A DNA stretch of 64,000 nt from Salvator merianae (taxonomy: Eukaryota > Chordata > Lepidosauria > Squamata > Teiidae), in the NCBI GenBank assembly GCA_003586115.2, contig QVOM02000042.1, forward strand, positions 74,977,838-75,041,837. The letters run 5' to 3'. Shown piece after piece: positions 33,285 through 44,591 of this stretch; the first letter of the stretch is position 1; each line of letters begins with the position of its first letter. Below the pieces are notes generated by a model that was not told the origin of the DNA, searched no databases, and saw only the letters and a program-made list of their open reading frames with translations. The translations under genes and the position numbers were made by a program.

Positions 33285-36200
33285 AAAAAATGTTATTTTA
33301 GAATATTTTAAGTAAATATTCTAGTTGCATATAAAAAAAGTAAACTCAGCCTACTGAGAAAAAATATATTTTTCTTTCTTTGGTGCTTTTGTTGATAAGT
33401 GTGAGCATGTAATATGGAACTTCGTGGACTGTGACTCAACCCAAAATACTATTCATGCAATATGCCTCAAGATTCATTAAATGGATATGAGTGGACCTCA
33501 CTGAGTGGATATGGAACAGGGAGTGCAGAAGAGCAGAGAGCATCTCATGGTGTCCAGTTCTTGTTCTAAGGCAATGAAGAAAAAAGTGAATCATGTACAC
33601 AACTGAAATTTCTCATTGCAACTTATTCTTGACCCACTGAATCAGAGACAATGGGAAAGAGCATCTGATTCCTTCTTGAACAAGGAGTTCAGTTCTTTGA
33701 AGGAGCTGGTCAAAAGTAACAGTGAAGGTTTGCTGGTTCTCTAATCCTTAATTTGGTCCTCTCCTCCTCTGAAATGCAGTGACTAGCATGTCCCAGTCCT
33801 CAGCTTTTTCTGATCTGGTTGCCCAGTAAAACATTTTCTACAGTTGTATGCTGCTTAGAATATTCATAAATGCCACCCAGATCTTTCCCAGTCTGGGATC
33901 CACAGAGTTTGGTTTGTGGCAAGATGGCTGACCAAACATGACATTCCTGTGCAAAGGATAACTTTCTGTGAGACACACAAACTTTCAAGAAGGGACAAGG
34001 AAGCATGTGCTTAGAAATATGGATGATAAAACATAATGGTACAAATTTTAATAGTAAAGTGTAATGATTACTTGAATTTCAACAATGGTTAATAGGTTTT
34101 TGAGTGGAGTGCTTCAGCCCACAGCCTTGCCTATGAGGCCCATGGCAACCATCTTCTTTCAGCTGAAAGAAACTCCCCTTCCCTTCAAACCTTTTACCAC
34201 TGTTCCCATTCAAGGTCTTCGAAATGTCTCAGCTGCTTCCCTCTGATTCAGAGTCCCTGATTGTACAGGTTCTTTTAACCTTAACTTTATAATCCCTTGG
34301 ACCAGAAATGACAGGTTTTTGGAACCATTTCTGGGCTTACCCGAAAGAATCCAAGCTGGAATGGTCCCAGCCGCAAGCAGAGTTATTTGTACCAATGAGG
34401 TTTCTGGAGACAGGGAGCTCCATGCCTCCTGCCCCTGTGGCAGCTGAGCGGTGGCTCATGAATCACTCAGCTCTGGGCTGTACTGCATCTGCTCTGATGA
34501 AAAATCTATAGTTCTGTCTTCCTTCTGTCCTTTCAAGGCACACCTGATTGTCTGTTAGTGTCAGCCATCTGTACATGACAGCTCCACCAGCAGGTGCTTA
34601 GCGTTAGACAGGCCAAGTGGAAACTGACACAATGTGGGTTTTTTTGCTCTAAAAACTGACAATGGAAAAAACATGATGAGACAAGTAGACAGTACAGATT
34701 AGTGACTTCCACAGTGCCTTTCTGAAGGTGGTAGGTGGAGGGCAAGACCTCAGTGGGAATGTTCAACTTAATCTTATTGTGGTGCAGCAAGTGGATAGGG
34801 AGGCTTGACCTGTCCCGTGCTTTTTCATGGTCCAAACCCATGGACCCCCTCTGACATATCATTATACAAGAAGCTGGCTGTTGTAATACGGAAGCCGCGT
34901 CCACAATATGCACAGGGCTCCTGCAGAACCTGTGGAAGTAAACACAACCATCACAGCAAAATGCCATTGATAGCCTGGTCCTCCATGCATTTGTGTTTTT
35001 CTGATTTGAAGAGGTACAGATTAGTAGCCATCCATGCGCCTTCTGATAATGAAAGCTATGTCCTGGGAAATGAAATGCTTCCTTTTGACTTTCTTCTCCA
35101 TGCCAAAGTACTGTGTGCTCACAATGGGTATATTCAGGCCATCCATGGGTTATGGAGTTCTCCTCCCTAGGATGGTTGTGCTGTCAATAGCAACAATAAT
35201 CACTTCTCCCCCAAATTCTGCAAGACATAACAGCCACTTCCTTATGATTCCTGTCCTTCCCGAGCAGAACGCATTTGCTGCAGAGGAAAGTGAATCGCTA
35301 TTGAAATAGTGTACTTTCAGGGGAAAATGTATCATTTCAGTCAATATGCTATGCTGGCATATCCTCAGGTGGAACCTCTGCCATTTTTCTTGGTATTTTA
35401 AGGGGGAAATGATCCTTTTCATTTAACCATAGATTCCTAAATTTAATTAGTAGCCTCCATGATGTGTGTTTATGAGCAAAAACACCATCAAACGCTGGAG
35501 CATTCTTCTCTTGCAATGATCCAACCATCAGCTAAATAAAGGAGAATACAAGGTTCCTCACTTCCCAGCCTATAACTTCTTTGTTCTTTTAGATATGAGA
35601 TTTACCTTTTTAATCTTATAAAATGTTAGTTATCTTTATTTTTCCTATTTCCTCAAGATTACTGTTTGACTACCACTTGCATCACCATTAGGGCGAGCTC
35701 TCTCTTTGTAGGTGCTTCTTAAAGGAACACTTAGAGGAAAAAATCATGAACATCATCTCATTGCTGCTAAAACCCTGAGTAGAAAAGTGCAATCAACAGA
35801 TTCTAGTTTTGCAAGGCAAAGCTCTTGCTCACTTAGATTCTGGATATAAATGACATTTTCTAAATATCATGATTGAATGCTTGCCAGAGGAGCGCCCCAA
35901 ACCAATATATTTTGCCGGTTAAAGCCCCAGGAACTGTAGTTTCTATGAAGGTGAGTTAGCAATCAGACAAACAAATTCCATCATGTTGAGAAACTACAAT
36001 TCTCCAGGCTGGACGGACATATTAAACTAGTTGGCCCTTATAGTAATAACGAATGGATATTTCAGAATAAAGTACTCTCGGGAATGCTTTATTCTGGAAT
36101 ACCCAAATGTAGAGGAATAAGTGACATCTCAGTACAACAGGTTTAGTGTTCTTGCTTATGCCCACATCAGGTTAAGCGTGGAGGCCGGTTAATTTCATGC

Positions 36201-36709
36201 AGGCGTGAGTCAAATCAAACTGTTGTTTTCTCTTTAAAATGCTCTGAACAATGGAAAAAGTTTCCATAGTAATATCAGAATTTGCTTAGTTCTAGAACAC
36301 AGTGCTATGTTCTGACTGTTGGCCTCAAGCAACCCAGCAGAAGAGGAAATGTTGAAGAATGATCACTCTATCTAGCTCTCTATTTTAGTTTAAACATCAA
36401 ACCTTGATTCTGGGGAAAGAGGATTACTTTTCTCATTATGATAATATCTGCGTCTTCCAAAAGTCATTATACCAACAGCTACCAAAAGTGGGAACTGATA
36501 AAGTCTAGGAGATGAGGAACAAGAACTATAGGGAGATTACAATCTTTCATGAAACTTTGAAACTGAAACAAACGGAAAGGTTTTCCGCATTTATTTCAAG
36601 AGAGCTCCTTGATTAGAAAGCCTTTCCAGCTGTCAACTGTGTCCATACGAATGACCACTGGATTGCAATCTAAACCCACTGGGAAGTTTAAGACATAACA
36701 TAAGATCTA

Positions 36710-37330
36710 GCATGGCTAGCTGAGGTCAAAGCTGGCAGCGGGAAGTTGGAGCATGGATGAAGATGGAGGCAGAAGCAATGCTTTGGCTGTGACCATCATG
36801 GCTGGATCATCATGGAAAAGTAGGCCAGATGTAGGAGAATGGCTGAGATCGAGACTGACACCAGGCACAGTAACATTGTCAGGTCTGGGTCTGCAACTGG
36901 GACTGGGATCTGAATGTTGAAGCATGGCTGCTGCTCTGGCCAAAACTGGGGCCACATGTTACAGCATGGTTAGTACTTGGGGTAAAGAATGGAAGTCTCT
37001 GAGGTTGTGTGTGATGTGAGAGCTAGTAAGATGACTAGGGCTTGGACTGAGATTAATGCTCTAGGTTGGAGAAGAATTATGCCTGCAGCTTAGGGTGACG
37101 TTGGTGTCTGGAACAGACTAAAGAAGGACTAATGCTGACTCTTAGGCTAGGTTGGAGGCTGGAGCACAACTAGGGCCAATGTTGAGGCCCAGACTGGGGA
37201 ATGGATTATGGCCCATATAAGGGCCAAACCTGGAACATGACTGATATTTGGGCTGGAGCTTCAAGCATGTGTGGGATGAGGGCGAATATGAAGGCCGAGA
37301 GCTAAGGCAGGACCACAGCTGTATTCGAGG
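36710..37330 (-). repeat. 36-bp minisatellite block, unit 5
   Basis: Degenerate repeats of the same family in the standard position. Frames on the minus strand are under 100 codons. Confidence 0.7.
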
Positions 37331-40165
37331 CCTGGAATCTTCGCCAAACCGTATTTCTCCCAGAACCACCTGAAAAACCTCTTGCCCAGGAATAGCAACA
37401 TGAAGAACAAAGTAGCCTCTCATGCAAGGAAATCTCATGCCAGCTGTTCCATGACTTGGAAATTTGAACAGCAGGACTAATTACCTGGAAATATGACTGT
37501 TACTGTGCTAGAACATAAGTGGCTTATGCTTTTAGACTGAAGAATAATAAATAATTTGAGAAGGTGGCAGGAGAAAGAAGGAATATGTGACATGAGCTTG
37601 GAGATATGACTAGGGTGGGAGAAGGACCAAACTTGAGAAGAGACCAGGAAACAATGTTAGGAGAAATGGCTAAGGACATCTTGCATCTGGGGCATACAGC
37701 AGGTAGCTCTTGCAGGATACAAAAGCTTGCTGGAAGAGAGTTCAAAGTTCAGAACTGATTAAAGAGAGATGTACTGGGAGTAGCAGAATCAGGTGCTGGA
37801 GTCTTATTAATGAAGAGAAGTTGTCTGGTGGTCATGGAGTCCATATGTAAGCAGAACTCAGTATGTGTAGACATTGCAGGAGCAAAACGAAGCTACACAT
37901 GGAGAAGAAACAGGATTCAGGAAGCAGTCCATGGGTGCAATCAGAAAGGGTTTTTTTGGCTTCCCCTTTAAGAAAAACTGTCCCTTTTGTAGGCACACAA
38001 AAAAGCCTAACATATAGTTGAAGGACTAAGCCTACATCATTTCCCCTCACTTCAGTGGTCTTTACCTCCAAGTCTAAGAAGGTTTTCATTGACAAAGAGT
38101 GCTAACCACTGACTGACCCTTCATCTGCCTAGCTTTCCATGGTGCTGATTGATCACTCATCCATAGTAGTTGTTTCCTGTTTTGATTAGCTACATTTCCT
38201 CGAAGATGCTTAAGTAGAAACAAGTTACCATTAGTGGATATGAATTTGAAGAACTGGAATCATGCTGAAGTGTTCTAGGACTTCCCAAACAAGGCAAGCA
38301 GTTCCAAATGATCAAGGAATTTCCAGGCAAAGACAAGCTAGGAATAAAAGATTCAGGAGCCTAAGGATCACTTTGTATTAATGTTGTATTGATATAGATG
38401 AGCATCTCTCCTCAATAGAGACAACTTCTTGCAACTGTGAAGGTACTAGATAGAGATTGACATTATACCAAGGCCACCTAGATGGAGTTCTGATTGTTCT
38501 CTTAACTTAAAAATATGGCCGTTCATCACACCTTGATGCCAAGCTGGTGGACTTGGAATCAATAACATTTAATATTTAAGCAGGCAAATAAATGTAGCTA
38601 TGGGATCTACAGTCAGCATGATGCTGGCCTATGCAGGAATACTTTTGACTCAGGAAATATTCAGCTGCTGATCTTGGACTCAGACGTCATTTATAGGAGA
38701 CAAGACTGTCCTGGGGTGGAACCTGTGAACAACATTGGAGTCAGGACTACAGGCAGACAGGACTGCTCTAAGAATTTCATTTAGCCAAGCTTCTCAAGCA
38801 CCCATGTGGAATACATTCCACTAATAGGAACTGAGAAAGCTGCTTGGAGTTCAATGATCTTTAATATTTTGAGAAGGCAACTAGCTGCATCTGCAACCTC
38901 TAGGATCATCTAATGTCTCCTCTGTATAGTAATTTTGCCTCAGCAAATAATCTACATTGATTCATAACTCAGCCAATCTTACTTTGATACCACTGAAATG
39001 CAGTAAATGAACCACCGTTCCTGGGGTGCACTGAATACACTGGCAGCTCCTTTGTGAATGTCTTAAATTTATAGTTAATATTTTCTTGAAAGAGGAATAA
39101 AGCCAAAGAGCAAAATCAAGAGATACTCATAAAGAGTACAAAACGAACTCAGAGATCCTCTTTGACAATATGAACAGCATGGAAGAAAGTTGAAAAAAGA
39201 TGAAACTTTTCTGTGAAAAACAAAAACAACAACAAAAAAACCCCATTGATTTGACCTGCCACCGAATGGTTGTTAAACCTTTCATCTGATCAGTGGATAT
39301 TTCTGGAATGCCCAAACATTTACTTGATCATCTGATTGCATTTACACAGATTTATAAAGGTCCGTATTCATAATACTACCATTTCCAATACAAAAGATGT
39401 AGATCTAGCTGCAATTAAAAATGGATGTAATTTCAGAAACTAAAGTATTCATCAGCATGCAGAGGGAAGGAAGATGAATGGTAAAATTACACTGAACAAT
39501 ATCGTTAACGTATATGTAAGTTTTCATGAAGTATCTTTGGTGTGAAAAAAAGTTGTAAAGACTTTTCTAATTTCAGGAAACATTTGAACATTTTTGGCTG
39601 CTTATCATTTCTTTGAATATTTTCTGGTGTCCTTTTTGTAGATTAAAGAAGGATTTTCCAATTTGCAGTAAGTGAACAATCCTTCTTATCAGTAGAAAAA
39701 TGCTGGAAAGCTTAGGTAAGTATTTTCAACAGGATTAAGGAAAAATTGAAGAAAACAACAACAAAAAGGTGAGTAAGCTGGTAGGAAACCATGTTATCGT
39801 ACAGTTTCAAAAACAAAAGAAATCCAAGGGAGATTGAGGAGCTCTTGAACCACCACTTGGCTCGGTCTGGGGTTTAAATATGCCCTTACTCCCCCCAAAT
39901 TCAGGAACTTTGTTAGTTTAATGGAAATAACTGATTTTTTCAGTGTCTAACCACTTCTTGTGCCTGAGTTTCTCTGCAGATTAAAAAAAAAAGCTAAGGA
40001 AAAAAGATCTGATGAATCATTTGTAGGTAATGAAAGATGCTGGTCGCATAATATAAGGAGAAGAATTTGGAGAAAGAAAGTCATTCTTGGTGGGATGAAG
40101 AACATCATCTCAGCTGAAGGGTTGATCTTTGATATCCCAAAGGAGCCATGGCCCTTTGCTCTCTC

Positions 40166-40333
40166 ATGGTCCTTTCTCAAATGCCCAGGGTAGCGCTGAT
40201 CGCCACTTTTGGGGTCGGGAAGGAATTTTCCTCCAGGACAGATTGGCCAGTGATCCTGGAGGTTTTTCGCCTTCCTCTGGGCATTGAGCAGGGGTCACAT
40301 TTTTTTAAAAAATGTTATTTTAAAAGACTTTAA
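40166..40333 (+). other. Conserved 46-codon block, unit 6 copy
   Basis: An open frame from MVLSQMPRVALIATFGVGKE to a stop at 40333, extended by nine codons compared with unit 5. In-frame ATGs also precede it at 40148. Confidence 0.4.
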
Positions 40334-40934
40334 GCAAATGTTGAAGATGCACATAAAAAAAGTAAAATTGATCTACTGTTTTTCTTTCTCTGGTGCTTTT
40401 CTTGATAAGTGTGAACGTGCAGTATGTAACTTCATGGATTGTGTCACAACACAAAATACTGTTCACCCAATGTGCCTCAGGTTTCCTTAAATGGCTTTAC
40501 CTGACATGAGTAGGATATGAGTCAGGGGGTGCAGAAGAACAGAGAGCTTTTTACAGTGTCCAGTTCTAGTTCTGAGGCAATGAAAAAAAAAAAAAAGAAT
40601 CATGTACACAACTAAAATTTCTTACTGTAAATTATTCTGGACCCAGAGACAATGCAAAACAGCACCTGATTCCTTCTTAATAAAGGAGTTCAGTTCTTTG
40701 ATGTACCTGGCTGAAGGAAATTCGGAAGTTTCACTAGTGCTCTAATCCTTAATGTGGTCCCCTGCTCCGCTGAAATTTAGTGTCTAGCATGTCCCAGGCC
40801 TCAGCCTTTTCTAATCTTTCCTAGTCTGTGATCCACCAGGATTAGTTGGTGGTCATGTGGCTGAGCAAACCTGACATTCCTGTCCAACACTCAGCTACCT
40901 GTGAGACACACAGAAGCTTTCAAGATGAGGGAAA

Positions 40935-41120
40935 TGTGGTAATGCAAGCAGCATGGAAGAGGGTCACCGGTTTGATCCCCGCCCCCTCCCTAATGGTATG
41001 CAATGATAAATCACTTCTGCTTCTCTGCCAAGAAACTGCCAAGAGGTGCCCATGGAAGTGCTCGTACCATCAACCAGGAATTAGTCACAACTGAGTGGTA
41101 CTCAACAACAAGAACTAGAA
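40935..41120 (+). repeat. tRNA-derived SINE relic, unit 6
   Basis: GTGGTAATGCAAGCAGCATG (A-box region), ACCGGTTTGATCCCC (B-box region), a body with CAAATCACTTCTGCTTCTC-like sequence, and an ACTCAACAACAAG tail. The matching unit 8 copy is 62800-62976. In unit 4 (about 26560) the flanks are joined without it. Confidence 0.55.
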
Positions 41121-42136
41121 ATGTAGAAAATGCTACATTGCTATTGGGTGCTCAAGAATATAGTTTCAAGGCACAAGAGGAAAGCACGTGCTTAAAAATC
41201 CTGGTGATAACACATAATGGTACAAATTTTAATAATAAAGTGTAATGATTACTTGAATTTCAGCAATGTTTAACAGGATTTTGATTGGAGTATTTCAGCC
41301 AACAACCTTGCCTCTGAGACACCTGGACAGCTATCGTCTTTCAGCCCTGAAAGAGAGAAACTCCCCTTTCCTTCAAGCCTTTTACCACTGTTTGCATTCA
41401 GTGTCTTCTAAATGTCTCAGCATCTTCCCTCTGATTCACAGTCTCTGGCTATACAGGTTCTTTTAACCTTAACCTTACAATTTCATACACCTTTCTCAGC
41501 TTCTCTCTGGCTGCATTTAAATGAATGCCCTAGGGTGCCCCCCAACCAATCCAACAGTGGGCATCAAGACATCCAGGTACCCCTGAGGTGGTGAAATCAG
41601 ACACAAACCCACACCCAACCAGCTCTGAGTCTGTGTCAATCAGCTAGGGGTTGGTATATGATTTATCTCTTTCCAAAGGCTGCAAGGGTGGATTTTAAAA
41701 CATTTTTTGTGGTTCATAAAAACTTCCCAGCTGGAAATCTCAATGCTGTGAGAAGAGTACTCAGCATCAATGAGGCTTTTTGGGGACTGGAAGCTGCTAT
41801 GCTTCATGCTGCAGAGGTGGATGACCTGCGTCATCCAGCTCTGGGCTGTGTCCAAATGCAGCCCATGCCCCCCAGAGTAAAAATCTCTTGTCTTCCTTCT
41901 GTTTGTGTCCTTTCAAGCCACATTTGCTTGGCTGTTAGCGTCATTCAGCTGCAAACCAACTATTCCACCAGGAGGTGCTGACTTTCGGATGCACTTTCAG
42001 CTCAAAGATTGGTAGGCCAGGCCCAAACTGACACAGGAATTTTTGCACTAAAAGAAATCACTATGGAAACATCATGCAACTACTTGACAGTAGAAATCAG
42101 TGATTTGCACAGTGTCTTTGGGAATGTGGCAAATGG

Positions 42137-42196
42137 AAAAGAAGGCTTAAGATACCTTGCTGATTCAAAAGAAGGCTTAAGATATCGTGCTGATTC
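42137..42196. repeat. 30-bp tandem duplication
   Basis: AAAAGAAGGCTTAAGATA starts at 42137 and 42167; each copy is 30 bp and ends TGCTGATTC. Being a multiple of three, it leaves the surrounding frame open. Absent from units 3 and 4. Confidence 0.9.
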
Positions 42197-42236
42197 AAGA
42201 GAAAAGCGAATCAAGTCCAGCAGCCTATTCTTACAG

Positions 42237-42491
42237 AGTTTTTCAAAAAGTCAAGAGTTTATTAATGCTCTTCTTGAGCACAGAATTCAGCACCTGTCCT
42301 TAGAGGCTTATGACCTCCAACATGGTAGACAGGACATCAGGGGTCAGCAAACTGTGACTTTCCAGAGGTTTCTGAAATGTAGTTCAGCAACATCTGAATG
42401 GATGTTACTTGACCAGCTCTGTAGTGCACAACCATCACAGCCGTTTGTTATTGATAGCCCTGTTCTCCACCCATTTCCCTATTCCTCGTGA
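42237..42491 (+). other. Block H exon-like cassette, unit 6 copy (open)
   Basis: After CTATTCTTACAG (acceptor-like) the frame reads SFSKSQEFINALLEHRIQHL and remains open to 42491; upstream it is open back to 42009, giving 160 codons in all. It is the most intact copy of cassette H. No domain is recognised. The unit 3 copy stops after about 57 codons. Confidence 0.25.
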
Positions 42492-43530
42492 AGCCATAAA
42501 ATAATATAACCATAATTTAGCTGTGTCTTGGGTGATCAAATGCTTTGTTATGGTTTTCCATTTGATTGTCCTCTGTCTTCCAAAGTACTGTGTGCTCATG
42601 AAGGGCTCAGGCCAAGCAGGGGCTAGGGAATTCTCCTTCCTAGGATGACTCTGTTATCAAATGCAACAATAATCATTTCTCCTCTGCAATCCTGCAAGTA
42701 TTCCAGGAATCCAAGTAAACCTGGGAACAGAGCAGGCAAGCAACAGGAAGCGACATAACATCCACTTCCTTATTATTCCTGTCCTCAAGCAGAATCCATT
42801 TTCTCCAGAGAAAAGTGAACTGTTATTGCAATAGTGTACTTTCAGAGGAAATTGTATAATTTCAGCCAGGATGCTACAATAACCTATCAGTTGGATGCAA
42901 TTGTGTTTTAAGGCAACACAATTATTTTCTCTTATCCATATGTTCCTAAATTTAATTAACCTCAGTGATGTAGGTATATGAGGAAAAACACCATCAAAGC
43001 CTGGATTATTCTTTCCTTTCAAAAATCCAGGTATCAGCTAAATAAAGGAGAATACAAGGTTCTGAATTTCCAGCCTATAGTTTGAAAACTGTGTATATCT
43101 CTCTATATATTTGCTTTGAGGAATGAAATTTACTTTTTTCTGTTCTTACAAATGGTTAGTTATCTTTATTCTTTTTCTATTTCTATTTCCATGGGATTAC
43201 TTTTCATCCTCAACTTGAATCATCCTTTGGGATGGGCTATCATTGAGAATGTTTTTAAAGTAATACTTATAGGAAAAAATCATGGACATCATATTTCTGC
43301 AAAAACCTGAGTTGAAAAGTACATTAAATAGAATCTAGTTTGCCAGGCTAAACTCTTGCTCACACAGATTCTGGGTGTAAATGATGTTTACTAAAAGTTG
43401 TGGTTAAATGCTTGCTGAAGGAGGGCCTTAAGCCAATGCATTTTGCCCTTTGAAGTCCTGGGAATTGTAGTTTCTGTGAAAAGTGGTTTAGCAACCAGAC
43501 AAACAAATTTCATCAGTTTTGAGAAACTAT

Positions 43531-43823
43531 GGCCGTTTTCGCACTCAGTGAGAAGAACGTTCTTGGTCTCTCACTAGTCAAGTGCGTCTGCACTTGCTAG
43601 TGGCCCCAGCAGTCCTGAATTGCACTGAGGTGCACCTGATGCTCACCTGAAGCTGGAGAAGTAATTTGCTGTCCTGATTCTGACCTGCGCAATCAAGTGC
43701 ATATCAGGGGAGGTGCATTCGCACTGCTTCCTGGTTCAAAATGGTGGCGGGGCTGGTGGGGACATGCAGGCACCAGCTGACACTTTGCAACCCAGTTGCC
43801 TTTTTGGCTTTGCACTCCTGCCG
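43531..43823 (-). mobile_element. Harbinger-like MITE, one end, reverse orientation
   Basis: The reverse complement matches 15080-15312 (GCCATTTTGAACC, then GTGCGAATGCAC, CACTTGAT and a GTGCGAA end). It starts GGCCGTTTTCGCACTC directly inside block J (after GAGAAACTAT). The other end is cut where CR1 sequence begins at about 43824, so the LINE cluster interrupts or replaces it. Confidence 0.5.
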
Positions 43824-44591
43824 CCATTTCTCTTTATCCACCCTATCCATACTGTGCATGATTTTTATATACGTCAATCAGGTCTCCTCCTAAACGCCAC
43901 TTTTCAAGGCTGAAGAGGCCAAGGCGTTGCAGCCTGATTTCATAAGGAAGGTGTTCCAGCCCCGAAATCATTCTGGTTGCCCTTTTCTGCACCTTCTCCA
44001 GTTCCACAATATCCTTTCTGAGGTGAGGGGACCAGAATTGTACACAATATTCCAAGTGTGGCCTCACCATAGATTTATAAAGAGGCACAATGGCACTTGC
44101 TGACTTGTTTTCTGTTCCCTTCCTAATTACTCCTAGCATTGAATTTGCTGTTTTCACTGCTGCTGCACACTGGTTTAACACCTTCATTGAGCTGTCTACC
44201 AGAACCCCAAGATCCTTTTCCTGGTCTGTCACAGAAAACCTGGCTCCCATCAGTTTATGTGTATAATTGGGGTTATTTATCCTGATGTGCATCACTTTGC
44301 ACTTGCTAAGATTGATGTGCATTTGCCACTTCATTGCCCACTCACCCAATGTCAAGAGATCCCTCTGGAGCTCTTTACAATCACTCTCAGTTTTTACTAC
44401 TCGGAACAATTTACTGTCGTCAGCAAACTTTGCTAACTCACTACTTACTCCTGTGTCTAGATCCTTTATGAATAAATTAAAGAGCAGGAGTCCTAGTACT
44501 GAACCTTGACGGACCCAACTTTTCACCTCTTTTCACTCTGAGAACTGACCATTTATTCCTACTCTCTGTTTCCTGCCCTTAAGCCAGTAGT
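43824..44591 (-). pseudogene. CR1-type LINE reverse transcriptase, C-terminal half
   Basis: Reverse transcriptase of a CR1-superfamily LINE, which copies its RNA into DNA at a nicked target. On the minus strand the frame reads LKGRKQRVGINGQFSE, a stop, QGSVLGLLLFNLFI (palm motif, with VR for the usual VP before QGS), AKFADDSKLF (catalytic FADD), DLGVLVDSS, then SPHLRKDIVELEKVQKRATR in the C-terminal domain. A one-base A insertion at the end shifts the frame, after which KIMHSMDRVDKEKW is readable. The 3' end is missing. Upstream it is joined in frame to L2 sequence. Confidence 0.88.

Larger units (their letters stand above)
31850..38857 (+). repeat. Macrosatellite unit 5 (7008 bp), best reference monomer
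   Basis: Leader 31850, microexon-like block 32618-32644, second acceptor-like site about 32962, 46-codon block 33144-33284, end of H 34950-35020, I 35095-35480, J 35640-36070, K 36150-36500, minisatellite 36710-37330, M 37500-38857. No transposon insertion was recognised. It supplies empty sites for the L1 at 4194, the MITE at 14754, the L1 at 15370 and the element at 18455. The intervening AT-rich parts hold no supported gene. Confidence 0.82.

Noticed and set aside
40910..41175. TTTCAAG on both sides of the SINE (40918 and 41164) as its target duplication
   Set aside because: Unit 4 shows that sequence between the SINE tail and the right TTTCAAG is ancestral, so these repeats more likely mark a deletion in unit 5 than the SINE duplication.
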